From NCBI RefSeq assembly GCF_004208415.1, contig NZ_CP035758.1, forward strand, positions 6,758,001 to 6,822,000: 64,000 bases of DNA. Direction: 5' to 3'. Below are positions 31,004 through 40,358 of the stretch, piece by piece. The DNA comes from Ktedonosporobacter rubrisoli (GTDB lineage Bacteria > Chloroflexota > Ktedonobacteria > Ktedonobacterales > Ktedonobacteraceae). The notes below the pieces were generated by a model. It did no database searches and was not told the DNA's origin. It worked only from the letters and a program-made list of their open reading frames with translations. The position numbers and the translations under genes are program-made. Positions within the stretch are counted from its first letter, which is position 1. Each line of letters begins with the position of its first letter.

Positions 31004-32527
31004 ATGACGACGAGCACGCTAGATTTTCCAACCTGGTTTTATTTAGGCTGTTATGGCGGGTTAGCATGCTGTATACTGGCAATTGCGGCTAACGCGCTCT
31101 ATACTACCCTGCGTCGCCATGGAACAACGCGCCAGCTCGTCGGAGCGATTATCGCCTGTGCTATTTCTGCTCTGCTCCTGCTCCCTACCTTCGCCTGGTA
31201 TAATATACGCTTTACCGCCCAGCCTGCCATTCTATCCGTCGCCGAAATAGGGGTTATCCTTGGCTACATTGCGCTCTGGGGCTGGCTGCTCCCGCTTGGT
31301 ATCACGGCAGCCTATTACCTTTATGGCCAGCCACGCACTACGACTACTTCAGTCCATATTCCCCGGGCGGGAATTGCGCCCGCGGCAAGCCCGCGGCACT
31401 CAGAGCTATCAAGCGCCTACGTCTTTGGCGAAGATACGCCCTGGGGATGGCTAGAGTATCGCAGCGGCAACTTTATGGGCCAGCGCCTGGCGCTCAAACG
31501 AGCCCTGGCAACCATTGGGCGCGATGAGGATAACGACATCTGGATTGATGATGAGATGGCATCGCGCCATCATGCTGAGCTTTACTGGGAAAGCGGCAAG
31601 ATCTATATTGCCGACTGTGAGAGCCTTAACGGGGTACTGCTCAACGAGCGGCGTATCCGCCACAAGGCTGAAGTGAAGAGTGGCGACGTCCTCAAGGTTG
31701 GTTCGCAAACCTTCGCTTTTATCAAAGCCGAGCAGCGTCAAGGGCAAGATGAAGAGTTTGATCCGTTGGCCAACCATAAGTGGGTCTCCGTCGCAGATTC
31801 GCTTACACAGGACTCATCCAGCCAAAAGAGCGAAAGCGTACAAGCTAAGCAGAGAGCCACTAATGAGCGTAATCAAGGAGAGCAACCGCCGCTGAATCTG
31901 CCCCACACCGACCAGATACTACAGGCGCCCGTGCAGCCTGGAGCAACAAAGCCAGATCTGTCTCCCGAGCAAGCATCGCCACTGCCACCCACCCGGCCTC
32001 TACTCAACAATCAGGCCAGGCCTACCAATTCGCTCACGCCCGCGCCGGAGACGTCAGCACTTTGGGAGCCCATGCCCCGGCCACCGCAAGCAACGCCGCA
32101 CCCGCTGCCTGGCAGTTCCTATGGTGGTGCTCTGCTCATTCGTCGCGGCTCGCTGGCCGGCAAGAGCTTTCTCCTGGATCGTCCAACCCTGGTAATAGGA
32201 AGTAGCCCCGAAAGCGATATTGTATTTAACGAGATCGGCCTGGCCGGCCAGCACATCCAATTCCTCCATCGTGAGGATGGAGATTACGTCCATGACCTTA
32301 CCCAGAGCAGAAATGTATTCGTCAACAATGTTGCCGTACATGCGCCTCGCCTCTTGCGCCAGGGTGATCTCATTGCGAGCGGCAACCTTGTTCTGGAGTA
32401 TCATCCCTGGCAAACTGCACGCACGATTCGGCCCGAATTTATTATCATGCCCCAGCCATCCACAGGCCAGCAGCAGAGTGCAGGCCCGGCGCGCCTCAAG
32501 CTCCCTATCAGGCCTAAGGAGCTATAG
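31004..32527 (+). CDS. Membrane protein with two FHA domains
   Basis: This 507-residue protein has three N-terminal membrane helices (about 8-115). FHA domain 1 (about 160-240) carries IGRDEDNDI, SRHHAEL and ESLNGVLLN. A Pro/Gln/Ser-rich linker follows, then FHA domain 2 (about 380-460) with VIGSSPESDIV. FHA domains bind phosphothreonine. The first keeps the key GR, SRxH and N residues. The second reads AGQHIQ and NVFVNN, so it lacks the usual SRxH serine-arginine pair and may be degenerate. A likely kinase source is the PknB-like protein at 43594-44703. AAAGGAG precedes the ATG. Confidence 0.88.
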   Translation: MTTSTLDFPTWFYLGCYGGLACCILAIAANALYTTLRRHGTTRQLVGAIIACAISALLLLPTFAWYNIRFTAQPAILSVAEIGVILGYIALWGWLLPLGITAAYYLYGQPRTTTTSVHIPRAGIAPAASPRHSELSSAYVFGEDTPWGWLEYRSGNFMGQRLALKRALATIGRDEDNDIWIDDEMASRHHAELYWESGKIYIADCESLNGVLLNERRIRHKAEVKSGDVLKVGSQTFAFIKAEQRQGQDEEFDPLANHKWVSVADSLTQDSSSQKSESVQAKQRATNERNQGEQPPLNLPHTDQILQAPVQPGATKPDLSPEQASPLPPTRPLLNNQARPTNSLTPAPETSALWEPMPRPPQATPHPLPGSSYGGALLIRRGSLAGKSFLLDRPTLVIGSSPESDIVFNEIGLAGQHIQFLHREDGDYVHDLTQSRNVFVNNVAVHAPRLLRQGDLIASGNLVLEYHPWQTARTIRPEFIIMPQPSTGQQQSAGPARLKLPIRPKEL

Positions 32528-32546
32528 CCTCTACGCTCTGCCTCTG

Positions 32547-33293
32547 CTACCACTCCACATCAACGCTCTCAAGAGGATGCTCAGACAAAATAGGGCGTCC
32601 ATGGCCGGGATAGAGATACTGGATCTGCAAGCCGCGCAGTACGCGCAAGGTCTCCTCTAGCTGGGCCCGATTGGCGCTGCTGCGTAAGAGGGGCGCGCCT
32701 CCTTCAATCGTAATCACCGTGTCGCCACACAAAAGCTCCCGCGTAAAAGCATTATAGAGGCAGAGACTCTCAGGGGTATGGCCAGGACTGGCCAGCACGC
32801 GCCAATCGGGATGAAAAGGTAAGCCCTCCACATCCTCAAGCCATAGATCAATCAGCTTGACCTGCTGAGTATAGGCGGGCAGGAAGAGATCGAGATGCTG
32901 CAAAGATCCAGGCAGCATCTGTTCTGCCAGATGCGTAATCCTGGGAAATACCTTATGGCTCCCATCGTTAAGAGCCAGGCGCTTCACAGCGGCCGAGGCG
33001 GCCACCGGAGCGCTGCAGATCCGGCGTAGCGCCTCCACGCCAGCCGTATGATCGAAATGCAGATGTGTCAATACAATCAAATCGATATCGGCAGAAGTAC
33101 GATGCAGGATGTTTTGTAAGTACTTCTGCAAGAGGCGTACGTTCAATTCAGAGCCAGGATCAACCACAACCGTCCTCTCAGCAGTGATAAGGTAAGTATT
33201 CGCCATCGAGAAGCGATCAGTAATGGTGTGCACCTGTCGAGGACGTAGAGCGAAATCTGGCACCTGTGGCTTTTGCGCGGAAACAGGGTTCAA
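32547..33293 (-). CDS. MBL-fold metallohydrolase
   Basis: This 248-residue protein is a metallo-beta-lactamase-fold enzyme of the glyoxalase II-like branch. Metal ligands are visible in THLHFDHTAG, ASPGHTPES, LLCGDTV and YPGHG. The substrate is likely a thioester or ester but cannot be named. The TTG at 33293 is preferred because GGAGG lies 6 bases upstream; an ATG at 33320 is in frame but has no SD. It converges with the FHA gene with a 19-base gap. Confidence 0.87.
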   Translation of the reverse strand: MNPVSAQKPQVPDFALRPRQVHTITDRFSMANTYLITAERTVVVDPGSELNVRLLQKYLQNILHRTSADIDLIVLTHLHFDHTAGVEALRRICSAPVAASAAVKRLALNDGSHKVFPRITHLAEQMLPGSLQHLDLFLPAYTQQVKLIDLWLEDVEGLPFHPDWRVLASPGHTPESLCLYNAFTRELLCGDTVITIEGGAPLLRSSANRAQLEETLRVLRGLQIQYLYPGHGRPILSEHPLESVDVEW

Positions 33294-33379
33294 GGGTTTC
33301 CTCCGATAATCACAAAACATTCAACATGCTACTATCCTAGCATCCCGGTCAATAAGACACTGTAATTTTAATATGTATA

Positions 33380-33388
33380 TGGTACAAT
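33380..33388 (+). promoter_or_regulatory. Extended -10 element upstream of the zinc-ribbon gene
   Basis: TGGTACAAT matches TGnTATAAT with one change. The transcript would have a leader of about 210 bases before 33608, including a GGGAA..TTCCC hairpin near 33401-33415. Confidence 0.4.
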
Positions 33389-33607
33389 GGTTATGTGGTT
33401 TGGGAAAAGACTTCCCGTCTGGTTAGTAATATCCGAAGCCCCGGTTTCGTTCCGCCTCCGGAATTTAGGACATCACTGCCTGAGAACCACCAGGAGATGT
33501 ATTCTCATCTGTTAGTTCACCACATAGGGATATATCTTTCTTGCACATCCACCTCTAGAGTATTGAAGTATTGCGGAACGAAGTGTGAAGAAGGGGAAAT
33601 ATTACCC

Positions 33608-34000
33608 ATGTTATCTAACGATAGCTACCAAGACCGCCTCCTAACTTGTCGTGATTGTGGCAACGATTTTACCTTCAGTGCCGGTGAACAAGAATTTTTT
33701 GCGCGTAAAGGATTAACCAACCCCCCTAGCCGCTGCCCTCAGTGTCGCGCCGCTCGGCGTGGTGGCTCGGCCGGTGCGCCCCGCGCGCAGCATAGCGAGC
33801 AATACGAAGCGGTCTGCGCCTCCTGTGGCCGCTTAACTACTGTTCCATTCCAGCCCCGTGAAGATCGTCCAGTTTATTGCAGTGATTGCTTTCAGTCCCA
33901 GCGCGCATCACGCCCACGCCGCGATTCTTCTCGCAGCTACAGCGGAAGTTACGGCGGAGGCCGCGGACGCGAGCGCCGCGAGCGCGATAGCCGCTGGTAG
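33608..34000 (+). CDS. Small protein with two zinc-ribbon modules and basic tail
   Basis: This 130-residue protein has a first ribbon LLTCRDCGNDFTFSAGEQEFF..CPQC, which fits the zf-trcl type. A second module is CASCG..YCSDC with a 17-residue spacing, the CxxC-x17-CxxC type. It ends in an Arg/Ser/Gly-rich tail (RRERDSRW). Such proteins are thought to bind nucleic acids, but the role is not established. AAGGGG lies 11 bases before the ATG at 33608. The frame is open to 33395 but the upstream part reads as leader. It is monocistronic. Confidence 0.82.
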   Translation: MLSNDSYQDRLLTCRDCGNDFTFSAGEQEFFARKGLTNPPSRCPQCRAARRGGSAGAPRAQHSEQYEAVCASCGRLTTVPFQPREDRPVYCSDCFQSQRASRPRRDSSRSYSGSYGGGRGRERRERDSRW

Positions 34001-34431
34001 GATAGAAGCCTTCTCGATTTTTTTTAGCTAGTAGGCAAAAGGGGTGCCAGGGCTCCGTCCCTGTACCCCGGATTCTTGGCTTTCTCTACCTACGTGATCC
34101 TTTTTCTTGCCAATAGACACATCTCCGCGCTCTTATGCTATACTAAGTTGTTAGAGCCCCTACAGTATAGTGGGAGTTCTGCACATAGTAGTGCTGTATC
34201 TTGGTGCATCAAGATTCGATCGCGCGGACCTCTCTCCTATTGCCGCAGCACCGATCTTTGGCATGCAAAGCAGCACAATTTATCTCTATTAGCAGGTTTG
34301 GAGCGTGCCTGCCAGGCTCAAGAAAACGCTTCTGTACCAAAGGCCTTATCTATAAAATCAGTCACAAAAGAAGGGAGGGGCGGCGCTCCTCTCTATGCCT
34401 GAAAGCAGGGGTAGCCGCGCCGCAACGCTTC
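34001..34431. other. Intergenic region with hairpin and promoter element
   Basis: A GC-rich hairpin (GGGGTGCCAGGG..CCCTGTACCCC, near 34040-34069) follows the zinc-ribbon gene; its T-run is on the minus-strand side. An extended -10, TGCTATACT, lies at 34136-34144 and would give the KAS III gene a leader of about 280 bases. An open frame from 34201 is in frame with that gene but has no SD and reads as non-coding. Confidence 0.45.
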
Positions 34432-35682
34432 ATGACACTCACACCGGATGGTCAGTGGCCCCGCTACACCTATATCGTGCCACAGATCTACACAAGGGCC
34501 AAAGTTCGCCTCGTCGGTTTGGGCAACTATGCGCCTAAAGGTATTATCACCAACGAATTCTTCGCCCATATCTCCACGCGCCTCGGCGATCCTCGCAGCG
34601 CTGCCGACCTGGAACGCGTGACAGGTCTAAGCACGCGCAATGTGCGAGCTGGCACGATTGCGCTTTGCCGGCGTATGGCCGGTGACGACGCCCCCGGCCT
34701 GATCGATGATCCCAATGCTAAAGCTGATGAATCGCTTGTGGATATGGCGGTTATTGCCGCGCAGCGCGCCCTGGCCAGCGCGGGCCGCGATGCTTCCGAG
34801 ATCGACACGATTATTGGTGCTTCCTCTTCCGATAACGATGCATTTCCTACCATTGCCGGAATGGTGCAAACGCGCCTGGGCATACAGCCGATACGGGCAA
34901 CCATGCTCAAAGGGGCCTGCGCCTGCCAGACCGAGGCCTTTCAGACCTGCGCCGAGATTCTGATGGCCAGTACAGCTAAGCTTGTGCTGCTGGTCACCGC
35001 TGAGGGCCTGTTGCCCAATATTATGAATGTGCTCGACTGGAAAACTAGCTCACTCTTTGGCGAGGGCGCATCAGCTTATTTATTCGAGCGTGGAGACGAA
35101 GATACGTATGTGATCAATGGCGCTGATGCTCGCCAGGCCTCCTCTCTCTACTACCAGACGCCTTTACGCAAAGATGTGGTCGAGATGGCCGAGGTTGATA
35201 TCAAGATACAGCAATTGTACCGCGAGGGCAAAGGCAAGGAGCTCAGCAAGATCCTGGCGCAATATCTTGTAGGCTACACAAAGATGAATGGCAAAGAGGT
35301 GTTCCGCGAGGCTCCCCGCGCCATGGCTGAGGCGATTGATGCGCTTTGTCGCCATGCGCATCTTGGCTACGATGAATTGACGCATATTGTGCCTCACCAG
35401 GCCAATTCACGCATTACGCGCCGCCTTGGCGAGCTACTCATCAACGATTATGGTTGGCCTGCCTCGACAATGGATAAACTTGTCGATAATTTCCGCTACT
35501 ACGGCAATCTCTCTAACGCCAGCATTGGGACAGCACTCGTCGAGATGCTACGCAATAAGCGCTTGCACGATGGCGCCTGGATAGCTCTGCCCGCCGTTGG
35601 AGGTGGTATGAACTATGGGTGCTGGCTGTTACGATTCCACGCATTGAAAAATCCAGATGCAATCCTCAACCCTGCACAATAA
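34432..35682 (+). CDS. 3-oxoacyl-ACP synthase III-like thiolase-fold enzyme
   Basis: This 416-residue protein is related to FabH/KAS III. The nucleophile Cys is in KGACACQTEAF, the His in IVPHQANSRI and the Asn in GNLSNASIGTAL, completing a Cys-His-Asn triad. The C-terminal glycine-rich AVGGGMNYG is typical. Standard FabH is about 320 residues. This one is longer because of extra segments near 40-100 and a helical insertion around residues 250-290. It may make a special acyl chain or polyketide rather than start bulk fatty acid synthesis. No SD precedes the ATG at 34432, so the start is uncertain. Confidence 0.85.
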   Translation: MTLTPDGQWPRYTYIVPQIYTRAKVRLVGLGNYAPKGIITNEFFAHISTRLGDPRSAADLERVTGLSTRNVRAGTIALCRRMAGDDAPGLIDDPNAKADESLVDMAVIAAQRALASAGRDASEIDTIIGASSSDNDAFPTIAGMVQTRLGIQPIRATMLKGACACQTEAFQTCAEILMASTAKLVLLVTAEGLLPNIMNVLDWKTSSLFGEGASAYLFERGDEDTYVINGADARQASSLYYQTPLRKDVVEMAEVDIKIQQLYREGKGKELSKILAQYLVGYTKMNGKEVFREAPRAMAEAIDALCRHAHLGYDELTHIVPHQANSRITRRLGELLINDYGWPASTMDKLVDNFRYYGNLSNASIGTALVEMLRNKRLHDGAWIALPAVGGGMNYGCWLLRFHALKNPDAILNPAQ

Positions 35683-35863
35683 CTATTTGAGCTCCGGCTA
35701 CGCATAGCTTGGGCTGAACAGGGTCCGGGGTTCTACCGCCTACCTTTTTCACCCCACATAAGCGATGCCAAAAATGTGCAGATCTTGCAAGCTCTCCACA
35801 AGGTATAGGTCATAGCAGGGATCAATAACCGCTATGGCCTATGCAATTCATGGCCTATCGGCT

Positions 35864-36742
35864 TTAGAGCAGGGAGCGCTCATAGCAATAATAAGGGGCA
35901 TCTTCCCCACTATACTCGACGCCATCGAAGGCATCCCTCACCAGCACGAGATCAGGCGCATAAGCCAGCACATTCTCCATCTGCAAATCGGCAGCCCGAT
36001 GGCGCAGATCATAGGCGATTAAGCTGATGGATTCAATGGCGGTTCCATCGATATAGCCTAACGAGAGGCCTTTTCTGCGTGTGGCCGGCTCGGCAATTGC
36101 TAAGCCATCAAGGCGATCCCAGCGCCGTAAGAGGTAGACATGCTGCTCCTCAATATGCTTCTGGAGCAAGGCATCGCTTATCGAATATCCACGGTAATCA
36201 ACATAGTAGAGCCCACCGACGCTGGGAAAGATATTCGACATGTTGAGATAATCGATAATCTCCTCAAGATCAGCGGGAGTGGCCAGCTGCGTTCGCTCCT
36301 GCGCTTCGCTTGTCGTTGCTACGGCCGGGGCTGAGTAGAGTATAAAGCCTCCTGCACGCCGCCAGAAATTCCGTTCAGTGATTTCGATCGAGCGCTGGTT
36401 CTCGGCATGAATCGCCAGGCGCGCATAGGTTGCGCCACGCCGCATAGCCTCGACAAGTAATGCATCATTCAAGGCTTTTGCCAGGCCTTGACGCCGGTAA
36501 TCGGGATGTACCCGCAATCCTTCTAGCCAGGCATCGGTTTCGGTCAGCATCTGCATATGCGAGAGCGCAACTGGCACACCATCGACGCTCGCTACCAATA
36601 GCTGTCCCTGCGGATCATTGAGCCACTCCTCCCAGACCATATCAATATAATCTCCCCAGTCCCATGTATCCTGGCAAAACGCCAGGACGGCTTCTCTGTC
36701 CTCGGCGCGAGCCACTCGTACCTCTATATGTGTCATAGACAA
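35864..36742 (-). CDS. GNAT-family N-acetyltransferase
   Basis: This 292-residue protein has an N-terminal GNAT domain with the acetyl-CoA motif EGLRVHPDYRRQGLAKAL. The C-terminal 140 residues look like a second, degenerate GNAT-like half (VYLLRRWDRLDGLAIAE, then LSLGYIDG) without the glycine-rich loop. The TTG at 36742 is preferred since GGAGG lies 7 bases upstream; the ATG at 36736 would be 13 bases away. The substrate is unknown. It is monocistronic and convergent with the KAS III gene. Confidence 0.85.
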   Translation of the reverse strand: MSMTHIEVRVARAEDREAVLAFCQDTWDWGDYIDMVWEEWLNDPQGQLLVASVDGVPVALSHMQMLTETDAWLEGLRVHPDYRRQGLAKALNDALLVEAMRRGATYARLAIHAENQRSIEITERNFWRRAGGFILYSAPAVATTSEAQERTQLATPADLEEIIDYLNMSNIFPSVGGLYYVDYRGYSISDALLQKHIEEQHVYLLRRWDRLDGLAIAEPATRRKGLSLGYIDGTAIESISLIAYDLRHRAADLQMENVLAYAPDLVLVRDAFDGVEYSGEDAPYYCYERSLL

Positions 36743-37026
36743 GATCTATCCTCCATTCTGCAAGCTGTTTTTCCTGATTGTATAGGTTCGCTAGGTTCGC
36801 CAAAACGTATTAATAGTTGTAGATAGGATGGGCTGGCTGCTCACATTCGTCAGCTTTATTACACTTGATATTATGTCATGGAACGGCTCTCCATGACATC
36901 CTGTTTCATGCTCTTATCATCCTCTCGTTTTATAGTGGTAGTTATAAGTCCCGGCGCCTATCCTATCCGTATATAGATTGACAGATGTTTCAACTGCTTC
37001 AGTCAGCAACAAAAGGATTCTATAAA

Positions 37027-37812
37027 ATGTCGCCCGAGCCTCCCAAAAGACCGATAACCAATGCCTTCAAAGATGGGGCCGAACAGATCCTGGGACAGGC
37101 GCGCGCCGAGGTCCAGAGCAGTCGGCAACCCTGGTATCGAGCATTTCAGCACACGCGCGTGCTCATCGCTGTCTTTCTGCTCCTGTTCATCGTTTTTGCG
37201 CTGCTGGCCTGGTTCGTGCATATACATCCGGTGCTTGCTATCGATGTTGCCATTACACACGAATTTCAGGAGAACCGATCTCCCTGGCTCAAGGATAGCA
37301 TGCTTGCCATTAGCTATTTGGGAAGCCAGGCCTTACTCTTTATACCGCTCGTTACCATCACCGTAATCGCCTTCTGGCTGGCCAAATTGCGCCTGGAAGC
37401 CATACTGATCGGCGCCGAATCCATCGTAAGCCACTATATTAACACCCTGCTCAAGATCATCGTCAGCCGCCCACGGCCTACCTCCTCACTTGTCACCATT
37501 ATTCAGCAGGCGAGCGGGCAGAGCTTTCCCAGCGGGCATGTGATGTCATACATGGCCTATTGGGGATTACTGCTTGCACTGACCCTTATCCTTTTTAAGC
37601 TGAATCGCTGGTGGCACTATGTGCTGGTGCTTGTCTCACTGACTTTTATAGTGCTTATCGGGCCATCTCGCATCTATCTTGGTGACCATTGGGCTAGCGA
37701 TGTTCTGGGAGGCTACCTTTTTGGGGGGCTTCTCCTGGGGATCAGTCTATGGATTTATCTTAAATTGAAAAAACGCGGCGTGTTGCAAGAACAGGCGCAG
37801 AAAGAGGTATGA
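37027..37812 (+). CDS. PAP2-family membrane phosphatase
   Basis: This 261-residue protein has about six membrane helices and the three phosphatase motifs in order: KIIVSRPRP, SFPSGHVMSY and SRIYLGDHWASD. Such enzymes remove phosphate from lipid phosphates, for example undecaprenyl pyrophosphate or phosphatidate, on the outer face. AAAGGA before the ATG at 37027 fixes the start. The last codons and stop form the left arm of a terminator hairpin shared with the convergent gene at 37844-38521. Confidence 0.9.
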   Translation: MSPEPPKRPITNAFKDGAEQILGQARAEVQSSRQPWYRAFQHTRVLIAVFLLLFIVFALLAWFVHIHPVLAIDVAITHEFQENRSPWLKDSMLAISYLGSQALLFIPLVTITVIAFWLAKLRLEAILIGAESIVSHYINTLLKIIVSRPRPTSSLVTIIQQASGQSFPSGHVMSYMAYWGLLLALTLILFKLNRWWHYVLVLVSLTFIVLIGPSRIYLGDHWASDVLGGYLFGGLLLGISLWIYLKLKKRGVLQEQAQKEV

Positions 37813-37839
37813 TAGCACTGACTGCCGTCATACCTCTTT
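37801..37839. terminator. Bidirectional hairpin between convergent genes
   Basis: AAAGAGGTATGA and TCATACCTCTTT form a perfect 12-bp stem over 15 bases. It includes the stop codon of the PAP2 gene and lies just past the stop of the opposing gene. Confidence 0.75.
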
Positions 37840-37843
37840 ACGG

Positions 37844-38521
37844 CTATTTTCTGGTTCTTCTTCGCCTACTTGGCCTTGTTGTAGGCTGCTCTTCTTCCTG
37901 CTGTTCGCTCGTCTCACTCTGCCCCTGCTGCTCCTCTGCATCGTGCACGGCTTCTGGCTGCTTTACCGGCTCTTCTTCCTGCTGTTCGCTCGTCTCGCTC
38001 TGCCCCTGCTGCTCTTCGGCAGCTTCTTCCTGCGCCGCCGCCTCTGTATCGGGCGTGAGCGCAGTTTCCTGGGTCCGGGCTGTGGCCTCCTCGCCAGTAT
38101 GCTCAACATGAGGAGCTGCCAGGTCAGGCTCGGGCTGCAACGACTCTTCCTGATCGCTGCTCAAAGCAGTCTTGTGGCTCGCTTCCGCCGCTGCCTCTTC
38201 CTGCGCTGATGCTGCAGGAGAGCCGTGCTGATCCGCCTGCTCTTGTGCCCCGGCATCAGGATTTATCGCTACCAGGTGAGGAGCAGAGGTGGCCACCTCC
38301 TCGGCGCGCAGCTCGGCCAGCTTCTCTTCAAGGCCGCGTAAGCGGGCAAGCGCATCGCCGTGCTTAGCTTCAGCTTTACTCATCTTCTGTCGGGCCTTTT
38401 CAACTGAGCCTTTGGCCTGCTCAACCTTTAACATCAACTTAGCTTCACGTTTCGCTTGCTTCTTACGCTGCTTAATTCTCTTTTGCTTTGTTGCAGAATC
38501 GTCCTGGGTAGCTTTTGCCAT
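37844..38521 (-). CDS. Low-complexity coiled-coil protein with acidic repeats
   Basis: This 225-residue protein has a Lys-rich N-terminal helix and coiled coil (about 10-80), a long Ala/Glu/Gln-rich disordered part, and a basic tail ending RRRRTRK. Two copies of EEQQGQSETSEQQEEE occur near the C-terminus, encoded by direct repeats at 37888-37936 and 37969-38017, which are 81 bases apart. GAGGGAGAG precedes the ATG at 38521. No family is recognised. The charge layout (basic, acidic, basic) could suit nucleic-acid or chromatin-like binding, which is speculation. Confidence 0.7.
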   Translation of the reverse strand: MAKATQDDSATKQKRIKQRKKQAKREAKLMLKVEQAKGSVEKARQKMSKAEAKHGDALARLRGLEEKLAELRAEEVATSAPHLVAINPDAGAQEQADQHGSPAASAQEEAAAEASHKTALSSDQEESLQPEPDLAAPHVEHTGEEATARTQETALTPDTEAAAQEEAAEEQQGQSETSEQQEEEPVKQPEAVHDAEEQQGQSETSEQQEEEQPTTRPSRRRRTRK

Positions 38522-38725
38522 GGTCTCTCCCTCTACAATATACTTAAGAATCGCGCACAAAAATGCAGCTCTTCTTCTAAGGATAAGCTTCTGTTAGAAA
38601 TACGAATAAGACGCCTGCTTCGTCTCATAGGGTAGCTAGACAAGCCAGATCTTCCCGCACCCGGCTATACGCCTATCTCAGCAAGCTGCCACGCAAAGTA
38701 CAGCCTGCTCCCTCCCAGCTAACAA

Positions 38726-39598
38726 TTACAATGGAGCGCGCCCCCATACTGTCAGGATAAAGCTAAGCGCACAGCAATCCTCTTCCTGCAGTTCATCCAT
38801 AACCTGCTCATAGAGAGCATCAAGCTCTTCCTGGCTGGCAACCCGGGTGCGCAGAAAAAGAGGCCGGGAAAGCTGCATCAAGAGCTTATAGTCGTCTGCC
38901 ACTCCCCCATGGGCCTGAGAGCCAGCGGAGTAATCGAGCACGTGAGCTTTCTGACCAATATGCTGAAAGCCAGCTCTCCGTAAAAATAGCTTCATCATTG
39001 GCGTGACGCCTAGATGTCGTCCCGTGGGCGAAAAACTATGTAGCTCCAACTGAATCGCCTGATTCATTAACGCGCAAAACGTTTCAAGGCCCGGCATATT
39101 TGTAAAGCCCCACTCGGCCTCACTCAGGCGCACGACACCCTCGGGGCGCAAGAGCCTGCGACATTCAGCCAGGAGCGAATTCCACAAACGAGGAGGAACT
39201 ACGCCAGTGAGCATGCGAATATTGACAAGATCAAAGGAGGCAGCAGGAAAGGCCAGGGGAAACTCAAGTGCGTTCATAACCTGAAAGTGCGCATTGGGGA
39301 TCTTACGTACCCGAGCATGGGCGCGCGCATAATCTATCATCGTCCTACTGATATCAACTCCCGTCACCTCCATGGCCGGATAGCTACGGGCCACCTCATG
39401 TACCCATCCACCAGGGCCGCAGCCGATGTCAAGCACCTCAACAACTTCAGCTAGATCGCTCTGTTCCGAAAATAGACCTCCCATACTCTCAGTGAGAATT
39501 CTATCCTGGTCAAGCAAGCGGGCCACCTCTGCAGGATCTTCGGCGTCAAGCACATAGGTATTATTCATACGTTTACGCTGCTTATCGGGTATGAGCAT
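38726..39598 (-). CDS. Class I SAM-dependent methyltransferase
   Basis: This 290-residue protein has SAM motif I in EVLDIGCGPGGWVHEVA, the acidic residue after strand 2 in VTGVDISRTMI, and FDLVNIRMLTGVV and LRPEGVVRLSE for the later motifs. AGGAG lies 8 bases before the ATG at 39598. The acceptor is unknown; it is distinct from the methyltransferase at 9538-10278. It is a single gene, divergent from the thioesterase gene. Confidence 0.87.
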   Translation of the reverse strand: MLIPDKQRKRMNNTYVLDAEDPAEVARLLDQDRILTESMGGLFSEQSDLAEVVEVLDIGCGPGGWVHEVARSYPAMEVTGVDISRTMIDYARAHARVRKIPNAHFQVMNALEFPLAFPAASFDLVNIRMLTGVVPPRLWNSLLAECRRLLRPEGVVRLSEAEWGFTNMPGLETFCALMNQAIQLELHSFSPTGRHLGVTPMMKLFLRRAGFQHIGQKAHVLDYSAGSQAHGGVADDYKLLMQLSRPLFLRTRVASQEELDALYEQVMDELQEEDCCALSFILTVWGRAPL

Positions 39599-39817
39599 AG
39601 TGTAATCTCCTAAGAATCAGGGCTGGCGAAAAAACTCAGGCCCATAAAAATATAATATTTGGCTCTCCTGTCTATGCTAGTTGGAGCTACATGCATAGAG
39701 CATAACGTATAAAAATAGCAGCGGTCAATGATGCAGGCAGTTAGTGTAGAGTATGCTTGCTCGTGCGAGAGCCATATGGTAGACTCAAGGATACCTTTAT
39801 CGAAGAGAGTATGGGAT

Positions 39818-40297
39818 ATGGAACTTAACGAGAACAGCGATTATCAACTTTGCTTCGCCTGCGGGAAGCAGAACCCCTTTGGCTTGCACATGACTTTCCG
39901 CCTTGATAACGGTACGGTCGTCTCCGACTTTCATCCTCAGCCAGAACATCAAGGGTTCCCTGGCGTGATTCATGGGGGCATCATTGCCACAGTGCTCGAT
40001 GAAGCATTGAACCGCACCTCTATGCTTACTGAGCAGCCGGCCTGGTCAATGACAGGGCGCCTGGAGATACGCTATCGCCATTACGTGCCCTATGGCCCCT
40101 TACTACGAGTACGCGCTGCGCTGGGCAAACAGAAAGGCAGAATGATCCAGGCCACCGGAGCTGTCACGCTTGCCGACGACGAGAGCAAGATTCTAGCTGA
40201 AGCACAGGGAACCTTTATGGCCCTGGCTCCAGAAGTGCTGGATCAAATCATGCAGGATTATCCAGGTATGCGTACGTTTCTTGAGCGCAGCGAGTAA
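39818..40297 (+). CDS. PaaI-type hotdog-fold thioesterase
   Basis: This 159-residue protein has the hotdog signature GFPGVIHGGIIATVLDEALN, where the HGG and the following acidic residue form the active site in this family. It also carries an N-terminal CFACGKQNPFGLHM segment common in such thioesterases. It likely hydrolyses acyl-CoA or acyl-ACP; the chain length is unknown. The ATG at 39818 gives a product of normal length; the upstream frame from 39728 is not supported. It converges with ftsH, and the two share the terminator at 40302-40338. Confidence 0.88.
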   Translation: MELNENSDYQLCFACGKQNPFGLHMTFRLDNGTVVSDFHPQPEHQGFPGVIHGGIIATVLDEALNRTSMLTEQPAWSMTGRLEIRYRHYVPYGPLLRVRAALGKQKGRMIQATGAVTLADDESKILAEAQGTFMALAPEVLDQIMQDYPGMRTFLERSE

Positions 40298-40301
40298 AGA
40301 T

Positions 40302-40338
40302 AAAAAAAGTCCAGGGAGGGCAAAGCCTCCCTGGGACT
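40302..40338 (-). terminator. Intrinsic terminator of ftsH
   Basis: On the minus strand AGTCCCAGGGAGG and CCTCCCTGGACT pair with one bulge and are followed by TTTTTTTATC. It also lies at the end of the convergent thioesterase gene. Confidence 0.85.
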
Positions 40339-40358
40339 CAGCTTCCGTATCACGGCTC

